The notes: generated from the letters alone by a model not told the origin. A stretch of 64,000 nt of DNA from Streptococcus pneumoniae (GCF_001096185.1 NZ_CRPU01000001.1:372001-436000), one strand, 5' to 3'; counted from the first letter of the stretch, positions 28,601 through 38,540 are shown. Program-made: numbers and translations.

Positions 28601-30459
28601 GACTCATCCGCGACAAACTGTTCACCTCTTTTGGTTGTTGAGGTTGTTTCTTCTACATTTCCAACCTTAACAACTCTATCTACTGGATGTTTTTCTATCT
28701 TTGTTGAAGTGTTTTCCACTATTTTCCCAGTACTTTCATCAAAGCTGTAAGAAGTAGTTGTAACTTCCTTACCATTTTCACCTTCTACTTCTACTTGTTG
28801 CTCTTTGTAATTTAAAGCTGGCGATGCTGTATAGATTGTTTTATAGTCCAGTACTTTTTCTTTCGTTACTGGACTTGGGACAGTTGGCTGCTCTTGGGGA
28901 GCTAAGGGTTCAGGCTGAACAGCTGATTCTGGTTCGTTTCCTTGACTTGGCTTGACCTCTGGAGATGAAGGCGTTTGTTCTGGTTGTTTTTGGGGTTCTT
29001 GTGGAGCAGACTCACCAGTATCTTTTACCTCCTCAACTGAGTTCCCCAGCTGCTTCTCCTCACCCTTTTGTTCCGCAGGAGATTGGTCTTCTTCGCGTCC
29101 TGATTCCACGGCTGGGCTTGCTGGCTCTGGTTGCTTCGACTCGGCTTCGGGTTTGTCAGGTGTTTGTTTCTCGCCCGGTGTTGCTTCTGTACCCGGCGTT
29201 TCTTCTGCTCCTGGTCTTGGTTGTCCTATTCCATCAGCTGGTTTTGTCTCTGCTTCATTCTCTACTATTGGAGTTTTTTCAGGTTGAACTGGTTTAACTT
29301 CCTCTGGCTCGGGAGTTACAGGTTGTGTTGGTTTAGATGCATCTTCTTCCTTCGTTCCAACTACAATCACCTTGTTCACTGGTTCTTTTGTGATTATATT
29401 TTCTATAACTTTGCTAGATTTTTCCCCGTTAACGATAGTGACTTCCGTATAGATGGTGCGTTCACCAACAACACCTTCTTGAACAACTTTAGTTTGCCCT
29501 TTAGCTAAGGTTGCATCTTCTTGTTCTATCGTTTGGAAAGCAACCTCCTCTGTAGTGATTAACAATTCTGGTTTCTCTACTGTGGCATTTAACACACCTT
29601 CCTCAGGACTTGTTTTATAATCACTATTATTTTCTGCTTTCGGTTGTTCTACTTGGGGATTTCCTGCAACTTCTTCCTTAGCCCCTATAGATCCAATTTC
29701 ATCAGGAGCTTGTTTGCTTGCAGGAGCTTCAACAATTTTCTCAACTGCGTAGGATGGTTGAGGAGATTGCACAAAATCTTCAGTCGAGCTAAAATGAGAT
29801 GCAGTCTGTGGTACAATCTTCTTAGATTGAGGTTCTGAACTGTCCTCCTTTTGAGATAATGCTGGCAACTCTACCTTATCAACAGTAAGTTCCTTGCTAG
29901 CACTCTCTCTTACCAAATAATATCCCGTAAATTCATATCCTTGAACTGTTTCAGGACTTGGTAAAAACTGACCTTCTACCCTTTTAACAAGGGCTGGTTG
30001 CAATTCTACCAGATTTTCGAAAGCAGAGATGGATACTCCCCAGCCACCAACAGCAAAGACTGTCACAAGGAAGTAAGACGCTCTCCTTTTTCTCTTGATT
30101 AAAGTGAAGGAAAGCAATAATAATCCTGCTCCCAAGATAAACATCCCATCATTAGAAAATAGACCTGTTTCTGGTAATCTTGTAGCCAATTTTCGATAGA
30201 CAAAATAGTATTCTTTTCCCTCTTTTACCTCAATCTTATTTTCTTCAAACCATTGCAACTCAGATTTCAGCTTTTCAGGTAAATCCTGCTCATCCAAATA
30301 ATGACTTGAAATTAGTGTTGAAGTCGTTTCTGTAGCCTGTACGGGTTGAGCCCCCATACCAGCAAAAAATAAACTCGTTCCTAGCAAGACTGAACAAGCT
30401 CCTATTGCATATTTCCTCAAAGAAAAACGCTGCTTTCTCTCAAATTGAAATTCTTTCAT
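25639..30459 (-). CDS. M26-family zinc metalloprotease (IgA1 protease / ZmpB-like)
   Basis: Surface zinc metalloprotease of 1606 residues. N-terminal YSIRK-like signal (RFSLRKYAIGACSVLLG), then LPETG at 95-99 followed by two hydrophobic segments and an RKRR stop, the N-terminal anchor layout peculiar to pneumococcal Iga/Zmp proteins. Next come a long Pro/Glu-rich linker, three or four G5-type modules (about 310-830), and the M26 region with the zinc motif HEMTH (1257-1261) and the third ligand Glu 20 residues after it. Length is shorter than Iga or ZmpB (about 1900-2000). An ATG at 30474 is in frame, but ATG 30459 has GGGAG at ideal distance and restores the normal signal peptide. The substrate is unknown: IgA1, mucins or other host proteins are possible. 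It is monocistronic. Confidence 0.9.
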   Translation of the reverse strand: MKEFQFERKQRFSLRKYAIGACSVLLGTSLFFAGMGAQPVQATETTSTLISSHYLDEQDLPEKLKSELQWFEENKIEVKEGKEYYFVYRKLATRLPETGLFSNDGMFILGAGLLLLSFTLIKRKRRASYFLVTVFAVGGWGVSISAFENLVELQPALVKRVEGQFLPSPETVQGYEFTGYYLVRESASKELTVDKVELPALSQKEDSSEPQSKKIVPQTASHFSSTEDFVQSPQPSYAVEKIVEAPASKQAPDEIGSIGAKEEVAGNPQVEQPKAENNSDYKTSPEEGVLNATVEKPELLITTEEVAFQTIEQEDATLAKGQTKVVQEGVVGERTIYTEVTIVNGEKSSKVIENIITKEPVNKVIVVGTKEEDASKPTQPVTPEPEEVKPVQPEKTPIVENEAETKPADGIGQPRPGAEETPGTEATPGEKQTPDKPEAESKQPEPASPAVESGREEDQSPAEQKGEEKQLGNSVEEVKDTGESAPQEPQKQPEQTPSSPEVKPSQGNEPESAVQPEPLAPQEQPTVPSPVTKEKVLDYKTIYTASPALNYKEQQVEVEGENGKEVTTTSYSFDESTGKIVENTSTKIEKHPVDRVVKVGNVEETTSTTKRGEQFVADESLDKGVKEVRNQGQDEETTTISVYKVNSTTGDLTEPAVTTKIAKPMQAKITAVGTKPTVQSQEIPFQTVYKASPDLSYNVQQEETPGENGSSVSTTRYTVNQETGAISEETTTENTPAKDKVVKVGNVEKIVSPIEITELRKDNPELPKGKEEVEDAGEQGEITVTKTYEVNPETGELTNPTEKTEVTKAMRQKVILVGTKEDKPHLLPENSELENAVDVMEASREMKSVDFLTDEKIKAQLTPPSLEIDRDFYKKRSELKKTQPQIRDDEVREILRKEYLEKLSIKETLDATKTDLEASLKKVAAHTLSILGDSQQNREKVKGDIEANKEKILLGLSYINRFYNIDFGDTNIRDILAYNPSSFGKKDLTSLDWLTHLGSMSYDELRLTNSPKTFEKYFGKITDKPTLLEFLDYNRTTFTNMDGDTWLKKATKAIVVEKASKEKPDEKVDLYTKLTTPPEKYGAEELQIKNRRQQNVATLLGLVNIKEPSVYAITNIATVTYGNIGTYMDTSLEKTNPVKYKEELEKVKALIELTAIRQANYVDTLYRITKEENRPKLITNRVIVDTMKKYTTDTSAGIATTWSKESGPTADKGVKDFMTPLGLYSPWQNVGAEANGVGVRYFIDRVLDDRGSATYSHEMTHLLDRTVLFNNYGRRDGTAAEFYARGIFENSYTPETDTYFNLNFVYDESKKNGFYNKTPDRFKTAADLKSYMHGSFDVLYSLDYLEAEATKQLSAADKTKYFKKITPITSTGTRTPVTYTNPAVQATHKSEKISEITLAEAEKLTDINSLIDNNILVNRYIIKGFTDKGTIQANGYYLVDMFDTIYGVSQNDSGMSGDITFRKQAFELMAALGYYEGFVPYVSNQYKQAAEAENKPLSDTYIFNNILGKSYAAFKKEQITERVEKLGKLKPITINYNGKEEVIDSKEKLQELMNKAVKEELAQIKAGNTTAKKFDFIETPVQKLKKAIYKAYLKDSDDFRQSIYNS

Positions 30460-30493
30460 CTCATCTCCCATCATTCATTATTACTGTATATTT

Positions 30494-30522
30494 AGTATAT
30501 CAGAAATAGTCTGTATTCACAA
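30494..30522 (-). promoter_or_regulatory. Promoter of the M26 protease gene
   Basis: TTGTGA (30517-30522), 17-bp spacer, TATACT (30494-30499) with an extended TGA. The leader is about 30 nt. Confidence 0.7.
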
Positions 30523-30631
30523 ATCTTTCTAGTTATTCCCTTATCATTCCTAATTAAAGTAGACAATATACAATAATTTTTAGTTAAATGTATATCAATA
30601 TTTTTTGTTTTTCTTAACAAAAGCAACGCAA

Positions 30632-30655
30632 AAAGAGCCTGTTGCCAAGCTCTTT
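30632..30655 (-). terminator. Terminator of the SPFH-domain gene
   Basis: On the minus strand AAAGAGCTTG pairs with CAGGCTCTTT over a GCAA tetraloop, followed by TT. It begins 6 bp past the stop. Confidence 0.8.
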
Positions 30656-30661
30656 AGTCTA

Positions 30662-31561
30662 TTATTTCTTCTCAGCACGAAGGGCTGACAAGATTTGTGT
30701 ACGGATATCATCTACACCATTTGGCGTATTTGGTAAAAAAATCGTTTGATTACCTTTTGCAGCAAAGGTGTTCAAGGTATCCAAATACTGGTTGGTCAAG
30801 AGGATGGACATGATTTGTTCTTCTGTCATGCCAACATTGGCTTCCTTGAGTTCGGTGATAGACTCTGCCAATCCATCCACAATCGCCTTACGTTGTTGGG
30901 CAATCCCCACACCATGAAGGCGGTCTTTTTCCGCTTCGGCTTCAGCTGCAGTGACAATTTTAATCTTGTCAGCTTCCGCCAATTCTTGTGCTGCGACCCG
31001 CTTACGTTGCGCCGCATTGATTTCATTCATGGATTGCTTAACTTCTGCATCCGGTTCGACCTTGGTAATCAAGGTTTTCACAATAATATAGCCGTAAGTG
31101 GTCATTTCTTCTGCTACTTGGTGTTGAACTTCAAGGGCAATCTCATCTTTTTTCTCAAACAATTCATCCAAGGTTAATTTTGGAACAGAAGAGCGAAGAG
31201 CATCTTCGATATAAGATTTAATTTGAGATTCAGGACGCATGAGTTTATAGTAGGCATCCGTCACGCTCTGCTCATTGACACGGTACTGAGTCGCCACATT
31301 CATCATCACGAACACATTGTCCTTGGTCTTAGTCTCAACCACAATATCGCTTTGCAACAAGCGCAACTGAATGCGTGCTGCAATCGAGTCAATCCCAAAA
31401 GGCAAGCGAATGTGAATACCGCTATTGGCAACCTTTTGGTATTTCCCAAAGCGTTCAATAATCGCCACCGACTGCTGACGAACCACATAAACCGTACTCA
31501 GTGTGACTATCACCAATAGGAGCACACAAACAATCAGAAAAATCATGAAAAATATTGCCAT
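30662..31561 (-). CDS. SPFH/Band 7 domain membrane protein (stomatin/QmcA-like)
   Basis: A 299-residue protein with one N-terminal membrane anchor (about 3-25) followed by a Band 7 domain ('VRQQSVAIIERFGKYQKV', 'IDSIAARIQLRLLQ', 'VVETKTKDNVFVMMNVATQYRV'). A long charged coiled coil follows ('AAQRKRVAAQELAEADKIK', 'AEAEAEKDRLHGVGIAQQRK'). Such proteins form membrane rings or microdomains and often modulate proteases or membrane order; no NfeD-like partner gene is next to it. TIGR4 has an equivalent gene (SP_2156) just beyond fucO, so this marks the conserved edge of the fucose locus. It has its own promoter and terminator. Confidence 0.9.
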   Translation of the reverse strand: MAIFFMIFLIVCVLLLVIVTLSTVYVVRQQSVAIIERFGKYQKVANSGIHIRLPFGIDSIAARIQLRLLQSDIVVETKTKDNVFVMMNVATQYRVNEQSVTDAYYKLMRPESQIKSYIEDALRSSVPKLTLDELFEKKDEIALEVQHQVAEEMTTYGYIIVKTLITKVEPDAEVKQSMNEINAAQRKRVAAQELAEADKIKIVTAAEAEAEKDRLHGVGIAQQRKAIVDGLAESITELKEANVGMTEEQIMSILLTNQYLDTLNTFAAKGNQTIFLPNTPNGVDDIRTQILSALRAEKK

Positions 31562-31590
31562 AATGGAACCTCCACAAGTATTTTTCTAGT

Positions 31591-31596
31591 ATTATA
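31591..31596 (-). promoter_or_regulatory. -10 element of the SPFH gene promoter
   Basis: TATAAT preceded by TGC (extended -10) on the minus strand, 30 bp before the start codon. The -35 position is a poor match. Confidence 0.6.
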
Positions 31597-31690
31597 GCAC
31601 ATTTAAAGAAGGCTGTGCCGTTTTTACTGCGATTTTTCCTGAAATGTCAATAATTAGAGGTGAATTGTCACATTGTCGTCCAATCTCTTG

Positions 31691-32842
31691 CTAAAATAAC
31701 TCTTTATAAAAGGCAATCGTTTCTTCTAAGGTTGGCATAAATGGATTTCCTGGTGCGCAGGCATCAATCAAGGCATTCTTAGAAAGGTATTCAAAGTCGA
31801 AATCTTTTTCTTCAATACCAAGTTCAGTCAATTTCTTAGGAATGCCTACTGTCTCAGAAAGCTTCTCAATCTCAGCAATTGCGTAATCGGCACACTCTTC
31901 ATCTGATTTACCTTCCACATGAAGGCCCAAGGCTTTGGCAACATTGCGGAAAGCTTCTGGTACACGTTTAGCATTTTCACGTTCTATAACTGGTAGCAAC
32001 ATAGCACAGCAAACACCGTGTGGCAAATTATATACTGCGCCGAGTTGGTGAGCCATTGAGTGAACATAGCCCAGACCTGCATTGTTAAAGCTCATACCAC
32101 CAAGGAAGATGGCATTAACCATACCTTCACGCGCTTCAATATCGTGTCCATTTGCTACAGCACGAGGAAGATATTCCTTGATAAGCTCAATTGCTCCAAT
32201 AGATAGTTTCTTGGTCACATCATACGCACCAGGTGTTACCAAAGCTTCAACAGCGTGAGTTAGAGCATCCATACCAGTAGCAGCAGTCAAAGATTGAGGT
32301 TTGGAAAGCATGAGTTTCGGGTCATTAACAGAGATAAGAGCAAGGCTATTCTTGTCAACCATTACCATCTTAACCTTGCGTTCTTCATCAGTAATCACAT
32401 AGTTAATGGTAATTTCTGCTGATGTACCTGCAGTAGTATTGATAGCTACAACTGGCAAGCCTTTTTTAGCAGATTTATGAAGTCCTTCATAATCCTGTGG
32501 TTTTCCACCATTTGTAGCCATGATAGAGATACAACTAGCTGCATCCTGTGGAGAACCCCCACCAAGACTGATGATAAAATCACATCCATGTTCTTCCAAA
32601 GCAGCTACCCCATCTGTGACATTCTTACAAGTAGGGTTTGGCTCTACATCACTAAAGATGACATATTCGATTCCTTCTGTATCTAGCGGTTTTAAAACCT
32701 TAGGCAAAATGTCACTTCCTTCGATAAACTTGTCTGTTACCAAAAGTGCCTTTTTATAGCCAAGTTCCTTGATATAAGGACCCACTTCATTTACAACACC
32801 TTTTCCAATAAGGTTGACTGCCGGAACATAAAATGTAGCCAT
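31691..32842 (-). CDS. fucO: Lactaldehyde reductase / iron-containing alcohol dehydrogenase FucO
   Basis: Group III iron-dependent alcohol dehydrogenase of 383 residues that reduces L-lactaldehyde to 1,2-propanediol with NADH, the last step of anaerobic fucose use. The N-terminal Rossmann half has GGGSPQDAASCISI for the dinucleotide. The C-terminal half carries the metal histidines in HSMAHQLGAVYNLPHGVCCA. The length equals that of the family. It ends the fucose locus but is separated from fucI by a terminator-like hairpin and has its own promoter with a cre site, so it can be expressed without the rest. The ribosome site AGGAGG is strong. Confidence 0.93.
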   Translation of the reverse strand: MATFYVPAVNLIGKGVVNEVGPYIKELGYKKALLVTDKFIEGSDILPKVLKPLDTEGIEYVIFSDVEPNPTCKNVTDGVAALEEHGCDFIISLGGGSPQDAASCISIMATNGGKPQDYEGLHKSAKKGLPVVAINTTAGTSAEITINYVITDEERKVKMVMVDKNSLALISVNDPKLMLSKPQSLTAATGMDALTHAVEALVTPGAYDVTKKLSIGAIELIKEYLPRAVANGHDIEAREGMVNAIFLGGMSFNNAGLGYVHSMAHQLGAVYNLPHGVCCAMLLPVIERENAKRVPEAFRNVAKALGLHVEGKSDEECADYAIAEIEKLSETVGIPKKLTELGIEEKDFDFEYLSKNALIDACAPGNPFMPTLEETIAFYKELF

Positions 32843-32883
32843 ATAATTTTCCTCCTGCGCCTCCGCGCTATCTATTTAACATC

Positions 32884-32912
32884 ATTATATTACTTTTTGT
32901 ATTCGTTTTCAA
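32884..32912 (-). promoter_or_regulatory. fucO promoter with overlapping cre site
   Basis: TTGAAA (32907-32912), 17-bp spacer, TATAAT (32884-32889). TGAAAACGAATACA at 32898-32911 matches the CcpA consensus TGWAANCGNTNWCA at 13 of 14 positions and overlaps the -35 box and spacer, which predicts glucose repression. Confidence 0.78.
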
Positions 32913-32940
32913 TTATTTGTGAATTATTTAACAAATCTTT

Positions 32941-32976
32941 TTAAAAGGATAGGAGGGACGTAAGTTCACCTCCTAT
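32941..32976 (-). terminator. Hairpin terminator between fucI and fucO
   Basis: ATAGGAGG and CCTCCTAT (8 bp) flank a 12-nt loop on the minus strand, followed by CCTTTTAAAAA. The T-run is imperfect, so partial read-through into fucO is likely. Confidence 0.6.
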
Positions 32977-32987
32977 ATACACAATTT

Positions 32988-34754
32988 TTATTTATGTAGC
33001 GGTCCCAATAACTGACATGCACGATAGTCTGCTGACTCTAAATCTTCTGTCCCGAATAGAGACCAATTTTTAGGTCTAAAGATATCTTCCTCAGGTACAT
33101 TATGCATATTGACAGGAATTCTCAACATAGAAGCCAAGGTAATCAAGTCTGCTCCAATGTGTCCATATGTTATCGCTCCGTGATTGGCTCCCCAATTATT
33201 CATGACGTCATAGACAGACTTAAAAGCACCTTTTCCTGTCAAACGTGGAGCAAACCAAGTAGTTGGCCAGCCTGGATCTGTACGATTATCTAAAGTATGG
33301 TGAACATCTTCAGGAAGTTCAAGTGTGTAACCTTCTGCAATTTGTAGCACTGGACCAACCCCTTTTAGAAGATTGAGACGTACCATTGTTACTGGCATAT
33401 CCCCCTTCGTCAAGAAACGAGTTGAGAATCCTCCTCCACGGAAGTATTCGCGGTTTGCTGGTGGGAAGTCTGTGTTTTCAAGCATAGCCTGCACTTCACT
33501 TTCTTCCAACTCCCAGAATGGTTTCATAACAGGTTTTCCATCACGAGTAGCTTGACCTGTACCATCCAATGTACAAGAACCTGAGTTGATTAGATGTAAG
33601 AATCCAGCTGCAGCACGACCCTCTAAAGTATGTCCCGTTACACGTTTAACAGCCTCTGGACTCCAATAAGTACGTACATCAGCAAAGATTTGTGGAGTAT
33701 TTGTTAATAGATAATTAAAGAGCATAGACACACCATTTAGTGAATCATTCTCTGTCGCAAATATAAATGGTTTTCGAATACCATTCCAGTCAAATTGAGT
33801 GTTTAAGAACGTTTCCATAAAGTCCCCATTAGGGAAGTGGTCTGTCCATTGACGTTGACCTTGGAAACCAGCTACTAAAGCATAGTGACCAACCGCTTCT
33901 TCCTCAAAACCAAGCTCTTCTAAACGAGGATTCCCCTGCATAAGATCTCGACCAATCATGAACATTTTTACCACAAATTCCCATTGTTTTTCTTTTTCTT
34001 CTTTAGAAAGAATCAAATCTTCACGATTTCGGTCAACACCTTCTTTGATATGTTCTTTTACCCAAACCATAGCACGTTCGAACTCTTCTGGGTCATAAAT
34101 ACCACGGTCAATACGGCGTGTAAATTCCGTCATATCTACAGATTCATTTCTCATTCCTAGGTATTCTTGGAAGAAATCTGGATTCACAATAGAACCACCA
34201 ATCCCCATTGAAACACTACCCATTGATAGGTAAGCAGTGTCTCGCATCAAGCCAGTTGCAAGAGCTGCACGCGCATAACGTAAAAGTTTTTCTTTGACAT
34301 CTTCTGGAATATCTGTATCACTAGCTTCTTGAACATCTCTTCCATAAATCCCAAAGGCTGGAATCCCTTTTTGAGCATGTGAAGCTAGAACAGCTGCAAG
34401 ATAGACAGCTCCTGGACGTTCTGTCCCATTAAATCCCCAAATAGCATGAGGAATATCTGGAGACATATCCATAGTTTCACTACCATAACACCAGCATGGT
34501 GTGACTGTAATTGTTGCACAAACATTTGATTTTTTGAACAATTCATGTGAAGCTGCAGCCTCTGGAACACGACCAATAGTAGATGGAGAAATCACGCATT
34601 CCACAGGTTCTCCATCTGGATATTTCAATGTACTTGAAATAAGATCTGCCACGCTTTTAGCCATGTTCATTGTCTGTACTTCAAGTGATTCGCGTACACC
34701 TTGACGACGACCATCAATAGTCGGACGAATACCAATACGTGGATGTTGGATCAT
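32988..34754 (-). CDS. fucI: L-fucose isomerase
   Basis: Manganese-dependent ketol isomerase converting L-fucose to L-fuculose in the cytoplasm. At 588 residues it matches bacterial FucI in length, and it opens with the family N-terminus [22 protein letters not shown]. Family segments such as '[21 protein letters not shown]' and '[20 protein letters not shown]' are present. It starts 12 bp after the fucA stop and is the last gene before the hairpin that precedes fucO. A FucU mutarotase, which normally supplies the right anomer, is not visible nearby. Confidence 0.96.
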   Translation of the reverse strand: MIQHPRIGIRPTIDGRRQGVRESLEVQTMNMAKSVADLISSTLKYPDGEPVECVISPSTIGRVPEAAASHELFKKSNVCATITVTPCWCYGSETMDMSPDIPHAIWGFNGTERPGAVYLAAVLASHAQKGIPAFGIYGRDVQEASDTDIPEDVKEKLLRYARAALATGLMRDTAYLSMGSVSMGIGGSIVNPDFFQEYLGMRNESVDMTEFTRRIDRGIYDPEEFERAMVWVKEHIKEGVDRNREDLILSKEEKEKQWEFVVKMFMIGRDLMQGNPRLEELGFEEEAVGHYALVAGFQGQRQWTDHFPNGDFMETFLNTQFDWNGIRKPFIFATENDSLNGVSMLFNYLLTNTPQIFADVRTYWSPEAVKRVTGHTLEGRAAAGFLHLINSGSCTLDGTGQATRDGKPVMKPFWELEESEVQAMLENTDFPPANREYFRGGGFSTRFLTKGDMPVTMVRLNLLKGVGPVLQIAEGYTLELPEDVHHTLDNRTDPGWPTTWFAPRLTGKGAFKSVYDVMNNWGANHGAITYGHIGADLITLASMLRIPVNMHNVPEEDIFRPKNWSLFGTEDLESADYRACQLLGPLHK

Positions 34755-34766
34755 AATACTTTCCTC

Positions 34767-35495
34767 TTATTTTTCTGTTTCTTTTATACTACCATCACCA
34801 TTATATTTACGGTAGCCTGGGTGACGACCTGTAACCTTATAATTTTCTCGCATAGAGAAGAGACGCTCCAAAGTCGGACGAGCAATTTCTTGTTCTTCAA
34901 TACCTTTTGTAGATAGTAACATTCTTCCATGGAAGGTTGTCTTTGCGACTAATTCTAAAGTTTCCATACGGTAGTATGCTGTAATGACATCGCTTCCGAC
35001 AGTCAGAGCTCCATGATTTTCTAATAGCATGACATCATGATCTGGCAGATAAGGTGTAATTGCTTCTGGCACTTCCATTGTAGACGGAACTCCAAATGGT
35101 GTTATAGGAATTGCTCCAACCACAATCGCGCTCTCAATTAGTGAATAAGTATCTAAAGGAATGTGTGCAAGAGCAAATCCTGTTGCAATCGGTGGATGCG
35201 CGTGAACAACTGAACGGACATCCTCACGTTCTTCGTAGCACCGAATGTGCATTTTAATTTCACTAGAAGGACGGTAATCACCTTCTGCTTCTAAAATCTC
35301 TCCTTTAAGATTTAACTTCACCAACTTTTCTGGTGTAATAAAACTTTTGCTGATACCAGTAGGAGTTGCAATAATGGTATCCTCATCTAATCGAACAGAT
35401 ACATTCCCATCGTTAGCAGCAACCCAACCAAGTTGCCACATCTTATGACAAACATCACAAATCTGTTCACGAATTAATTTTTCATCTTGAGACAT
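34767..35495 (-). CDS. fucA: L-fuculose-1-phosphate aldolase (class II)
   Basis: Zinc-dependent class II aldolase of 242 residues that splits L-fuculose-1-phosphate to DHAP and L-lactaldehyde. Visible family features are the opening WQLGWVAANDGNVSVRL, the zinc histidines in VVHAHPPIATGFAL, and the later MLLENHGALTVG with the third histidine. It is about 30 residues longer than E. coli FucA, mainly at the C-terminus. The ribosome site AAAGGAG is strong. It lies 14 bp after the GH98 gene and 12 bp before fucI, inside the operon. Confidence 0.92.
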   Translation of the reverse strand: MSQDEKLIREQICDVCHKMWQLGWVAANDGNVSVRLDEDTIIATPTGISKSFITPEKLVKLNLKGEILEAEGDYRPSSEIKMHIRCYEEREDVRSVVHAHPPIATGFALAHIPLDTYSLIESAIVVGAIPITPFGVPSTMEVPEAITPYLPDHDVMLLENHGALTVGSDVITAYYRMETLELVAKTTFHGRMLLSTKGIEEQEIARPTLERLFSMRENYKVTGRHPGYRKYNGDGSIKETEK

Positions 35496-35509
35496 AAACT
35501 CACTCCTTT

Positions 35510-38500
35510 CTAAAAATGAAGTTCGAATTCAAGATTTCCGTTACTGTTAATGGTAATAGTAACCGTATGATTTTCCTGATCAAAATTGAGAGATGGCTGA
35601 TCATAGGAATTATTTGTTCCTGTTAATGAATGAATAGTAGGAAGTTTATCTATACCTCTTAATACTATCTTTGTAACCCTTTTCTCTCCAAACTGAGTAT
35701 CTTTGATATAATGTTCGTCAATCCACTTAATCGCACCTTTTTTGGTCAATTGTGGTAGTTTCCTTGCCTGATTTGCATCTTGAGCATTAGACCATAGTGA
35801 ATCTTTATTTGTTCTAAAATTATTTAAATTCACTTTCAATCCATTACTTATTCTCTCAAAAATACCATAGGTATGAGGTTCAAATTCAACATCCATTTCT
35901 AAAGAATTAAATTTTAATTTTCCAGTCTGTTTAACATTCTCATTTACCTTATAATTATAGACAAACCATCTATTATCTAATTTCTGAGCAAAGATATCTC
36001 CTTCATAATTCGTAGGATACAGCTTATTCAAGTATTCTTTTCTAGCCTGAGTAGAGCTAAATTCTGGGGAAGTGATCTCCTTAATCTGAATACGATTACC
36101 AGAAACAGACTCTTTCAATTTATCTGTTTTTAAAATACCTGGAATAGCTGGAATAACATTATAACGACCAGTCATGTATAATGGAGTTTGTTCTCTATCA
36201 GTATTTACGTTTACAAAGAACTTACCATTTCCTTTATTTGAATAGTCTCCATGTATGAATACTTTTGTATCCTCAAGTACCTTTTCTTTAGATGGTGCTG
36301 GATGTGCTATTACATATCTAAAAAATTCTTTTATTACTTCGCTAAAGAGTAAGCTTTCTTTATTATTTACACCATAGGTATAAGCTGGATGTTCAAAATT
36401 ATAAACTACACCTCCATTAAGGTAAACCCCTAAAGCCTCTTCTCCTAGCATAGACTCTGGTTCAGTCAACCATTGTCTATCTCCTTGACTTTTTCCGATA
36501 TTACCAGTTGCAAACAGTTTCCATTTACCTGTCTCATACCACTTCCAAGTATCCATCAAACCACCCCATTGATAAGTATGATTTGATAGCCAAAGTCCCT
36601 TCATATAACTTTCTGTAGTTGAATCATTTCCCTCGGCAGCAGGTGTATTTTTGAACATGAAAATAAGGTTCTTCCAGTACTTATCAACAGATTTCTGAAA
36701 TGCTATCTTACCGTTTTTTCCAAATGCTTTTTCTATTGCAGAACCATTATTTTGTTCAGCCCATATAAAATATCCTCCATTTTTAGCTGATACTTTTAAG
36801 TAATCTGCCGCCTTATTTTCAATATCATTTGCCCAAATCCAATAATTCTCTGTACTGAAAATACCATGCAAATTTGGATATTTTTGATACATTTTATCAA
36901 TCCAGCTGGTACTTAACCAATGTGCCGAAGTATAATAAGGCATATTACCAGCAGTGTAAACCGTCAGAATAACTGGAATTGGTTCATTTTTTCCAGTCTT
37001 AGGATTTACATATTTCGCTGCTTCTTCTAACATATGTTCATAAAAATCTCTAGCAGCTCCATCTCTTTTAGGAAGATCATCTGGATGTAACTGTATAACA
37101 GTATATGGTTTTAAGTCATCTGGTATATTCTCCCACTTACCTGTTAATGTATCTCCTCCCCAAAAAGTATATTTCCCTTGGTTAAACTCTTCTCCGTTAG
37201 CATATAAAGGCATCATAAGTAACGGATGTTCATTATTAATTTCACGACGTTTATCAACTTCTGACCAATCATTAGGATTCTTAAATTTACCATTTGCCAT
37301 AAACATGGCTCCACCTAAAACCAATTCGTCAGCCCATGTATGTTTTCCTGAATATGATTTAAGTTCTATCGTCTGTGTATCTTTTGGAATTTCAACATCA
37401 ACCAGAAATGCCGATGTATCATACTTAATTCCTTTCGGATATTTTGAATCTGATGAGTAAATGACTTTACCATCCGCAACAACTTCAAACTTTTGAATAT
37501 CTGCGTAATCTGAATTTAAATGATTGGCGCTCCTATCAATTCCGACATAGGAAATAAATCTTGTAACATTAGCACCCGAAACATCATATTTTATACTAGA
37601 CGGGTTACTTGCTACAGTTCCCAATCCTTTATTAAATTCTATTTCCTTCCCGTCAATTAATAATTTTATTTTATTATTTGCACCGTTATTACCAGGTGTA
37701 AACGGTTTATCTTTCTGAACTGTTTTTGATTTATCGTCATCACCATGAGTAGCATCAACCCATTCTAAATCAGAAAGATATACTCCTCCATTAATTCCTT
37801 TATTAAGAAGATCTGGAGTTATAGTTTGAGTACTAACAGTTTTAATAAGTTTAGCATCAGCAAATACAACTTCATCACCCCATGTATGTTCTCCTGAGAA
37901 TGATTTTAAGGATATTTTTTTAGCGTTTTGTGGAATTGTCACACTAATAAATTGTGCCTGGGTATTATATCTGAATCCATCTGGATTAGTTACATTACTG
38001 GAATAAACTACTTCTCCATCTATTTCTATTTCTATTTTATCCACTACTGCGTGGTCTGCTCTAGAACTATTAGCACTTTGATCAATTCCTATATAAGTTT
38101 CAAATTTTTCAAATCCTTGACCACTAATATCATAGCTGATTACAGACGGGGAATCTGCGACTGTCCCTATTCCTTTATCAAAATACTTAACTTTATTGTC
38201 AGAAGTAAGCAATGAAATTTTAGTATGTTCTTCTTTATTTCCTGTTGTAAATGGAGCATCTTTTTGTACTGTTTTTGTTTTATCTACATCACCATGAGTT
38301 GCAGAAGACCAATCCATATCTGAAAGATATGTCGTCTCCGTATCAGTTTCTTGATCTTTAGTAATTGGTTTTCTTAAGTTATTCCCTGTTACTCTAGCAG
38401 TTTCAGTACTAGCTCTGTCATTAGAATTACTTTGGACTACATCTGCATAAACCAATTTACTTCCTAAAAAACTTGTTAAAACAGCCGTAGCTATTAAAAT

Positions 38501-38527
38501 CTGTTTTGCTATTTTTTTATTTTCCAT
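35510..38527 (-). CDS. Secreted GH98 endo-beta-galactosidase with two N-terminal CBM51-like modules
   Basis: Extracellular endo-beta-1,4-galactosidase that releases blood-group oligosaccharides. From ATG 38527 (GAGGAAA ribosome site; an upstream ATG at 38596 would break the signal peptide) the product is 1005 residues. It has a signal peptide ending near LVYA, then two tandem NPCBM/CBM51-like modules starting near residues 66 and 252, recognisable by the paired SD-W--ATHGD-DK-KTVQKD segments, then the GH98 catalytic domain from about 412 and the C-terminal beta domain. There is no LPXTG motif, so the product is secreted or loosely attached. This layout is that of the pneumococcal Sp3GH98 type, reported to release A/B antigen trisaccharides; the other type has C-terminal fucolectin modules and acts on Lewis Y. 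A/B specificity is therefore inferred from architecture and gene context. Confidence 0.92.
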   Translation of the reverse strand: MENKKIAKQILIATAVLTSFLGSKLVYADVVQSNSNDRASTETARVTGNNLRKPITKDQETDTETTYLSDMDWSSATHGDVDKTKTVQKDAPFTTGNKEEHTKISLLTSDNKVKYFDKGIGTVADSPSVISYDISGQGFEKFETYIGIDQSANSSRADHAVVDKIEIEIDGEVVYSSNVTNPDGFRYNTQAQFISVTIPQNAKKISLKSFSGEHTWGDEVVFADAKLIKTVSTQTITPDLLNKGINGGVYLSDLEWVDATHGDDDKSKTVQKDKPFTPGNNGANNKIKLLIDGKEIEFNKGLGTVASNPSSIKYDVSGANVTRFISYVGIDRSANHLNSDYADIQKFEVVADGKVIYSSDSKYPKGIKYDTSAFLVDVEIPKDTQTIELKSYSGKHTWADELVLGGAMFMANGKFKNPNDWSEVDKRREINNEHPLLMMPLYANGEEFNQGKYTFWGGDTLTGKWENIPDDLKPYTVIQLHPDDLPKRDGAARDFYEHMLEEAAKYVNPKTGKNEPIPVILTVYTAGNMPYYTSAHWLSTSWIDKMYQKYPNLHGIFSTENYWIWANDIENKAADYLKVSAKNGGYFIWAEQNNGSAIEKAFGKNGKIAFQKSVDKYWKNLIFMFKNTPAAEGNDSTTESYMKGLWLSNHTYQWGGLMDTWKWYETGKWKLFATGNIGKSQGDRQWLTEPESMLGEEALGVYLNGGVVYNFEHPAYTYGVNNKESLLFSEVIKEFFRYVIAHPAPSKEKVLEDTKVFIHGDYSNKGNGKFFVNVNTDREQTPLYMTGRYNVIPAIPGILKTDKLKESVSGNRIQIKEITSPEFSSTQARKEYLNKLYPTNYEGDIFAQKLDNRWFVYNYKVNENVKQTGKLKFNSLEMDVEFEPHTYGIFERISNGLKVNLNNFRTNKDSLWSNAQDANQARKLPQLTKKGAIKWIDEHYIKDTQFGEKRVTKIVLRGIDKLPTIHSLTGTNNSYDQPSLNFDQENHTVTITINSNGNLEFELHF

Positions 38528-38540
38528 TTTTATTTCCTCA

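Noticed and set aside
28952-29508. Plus-strand frames of 110-125 codons over the protease linker
   Set aside because: They lie antisense to the Pro/Glu-rich linker of the M26 protease, where biased composition removes stops. No start signals are present.
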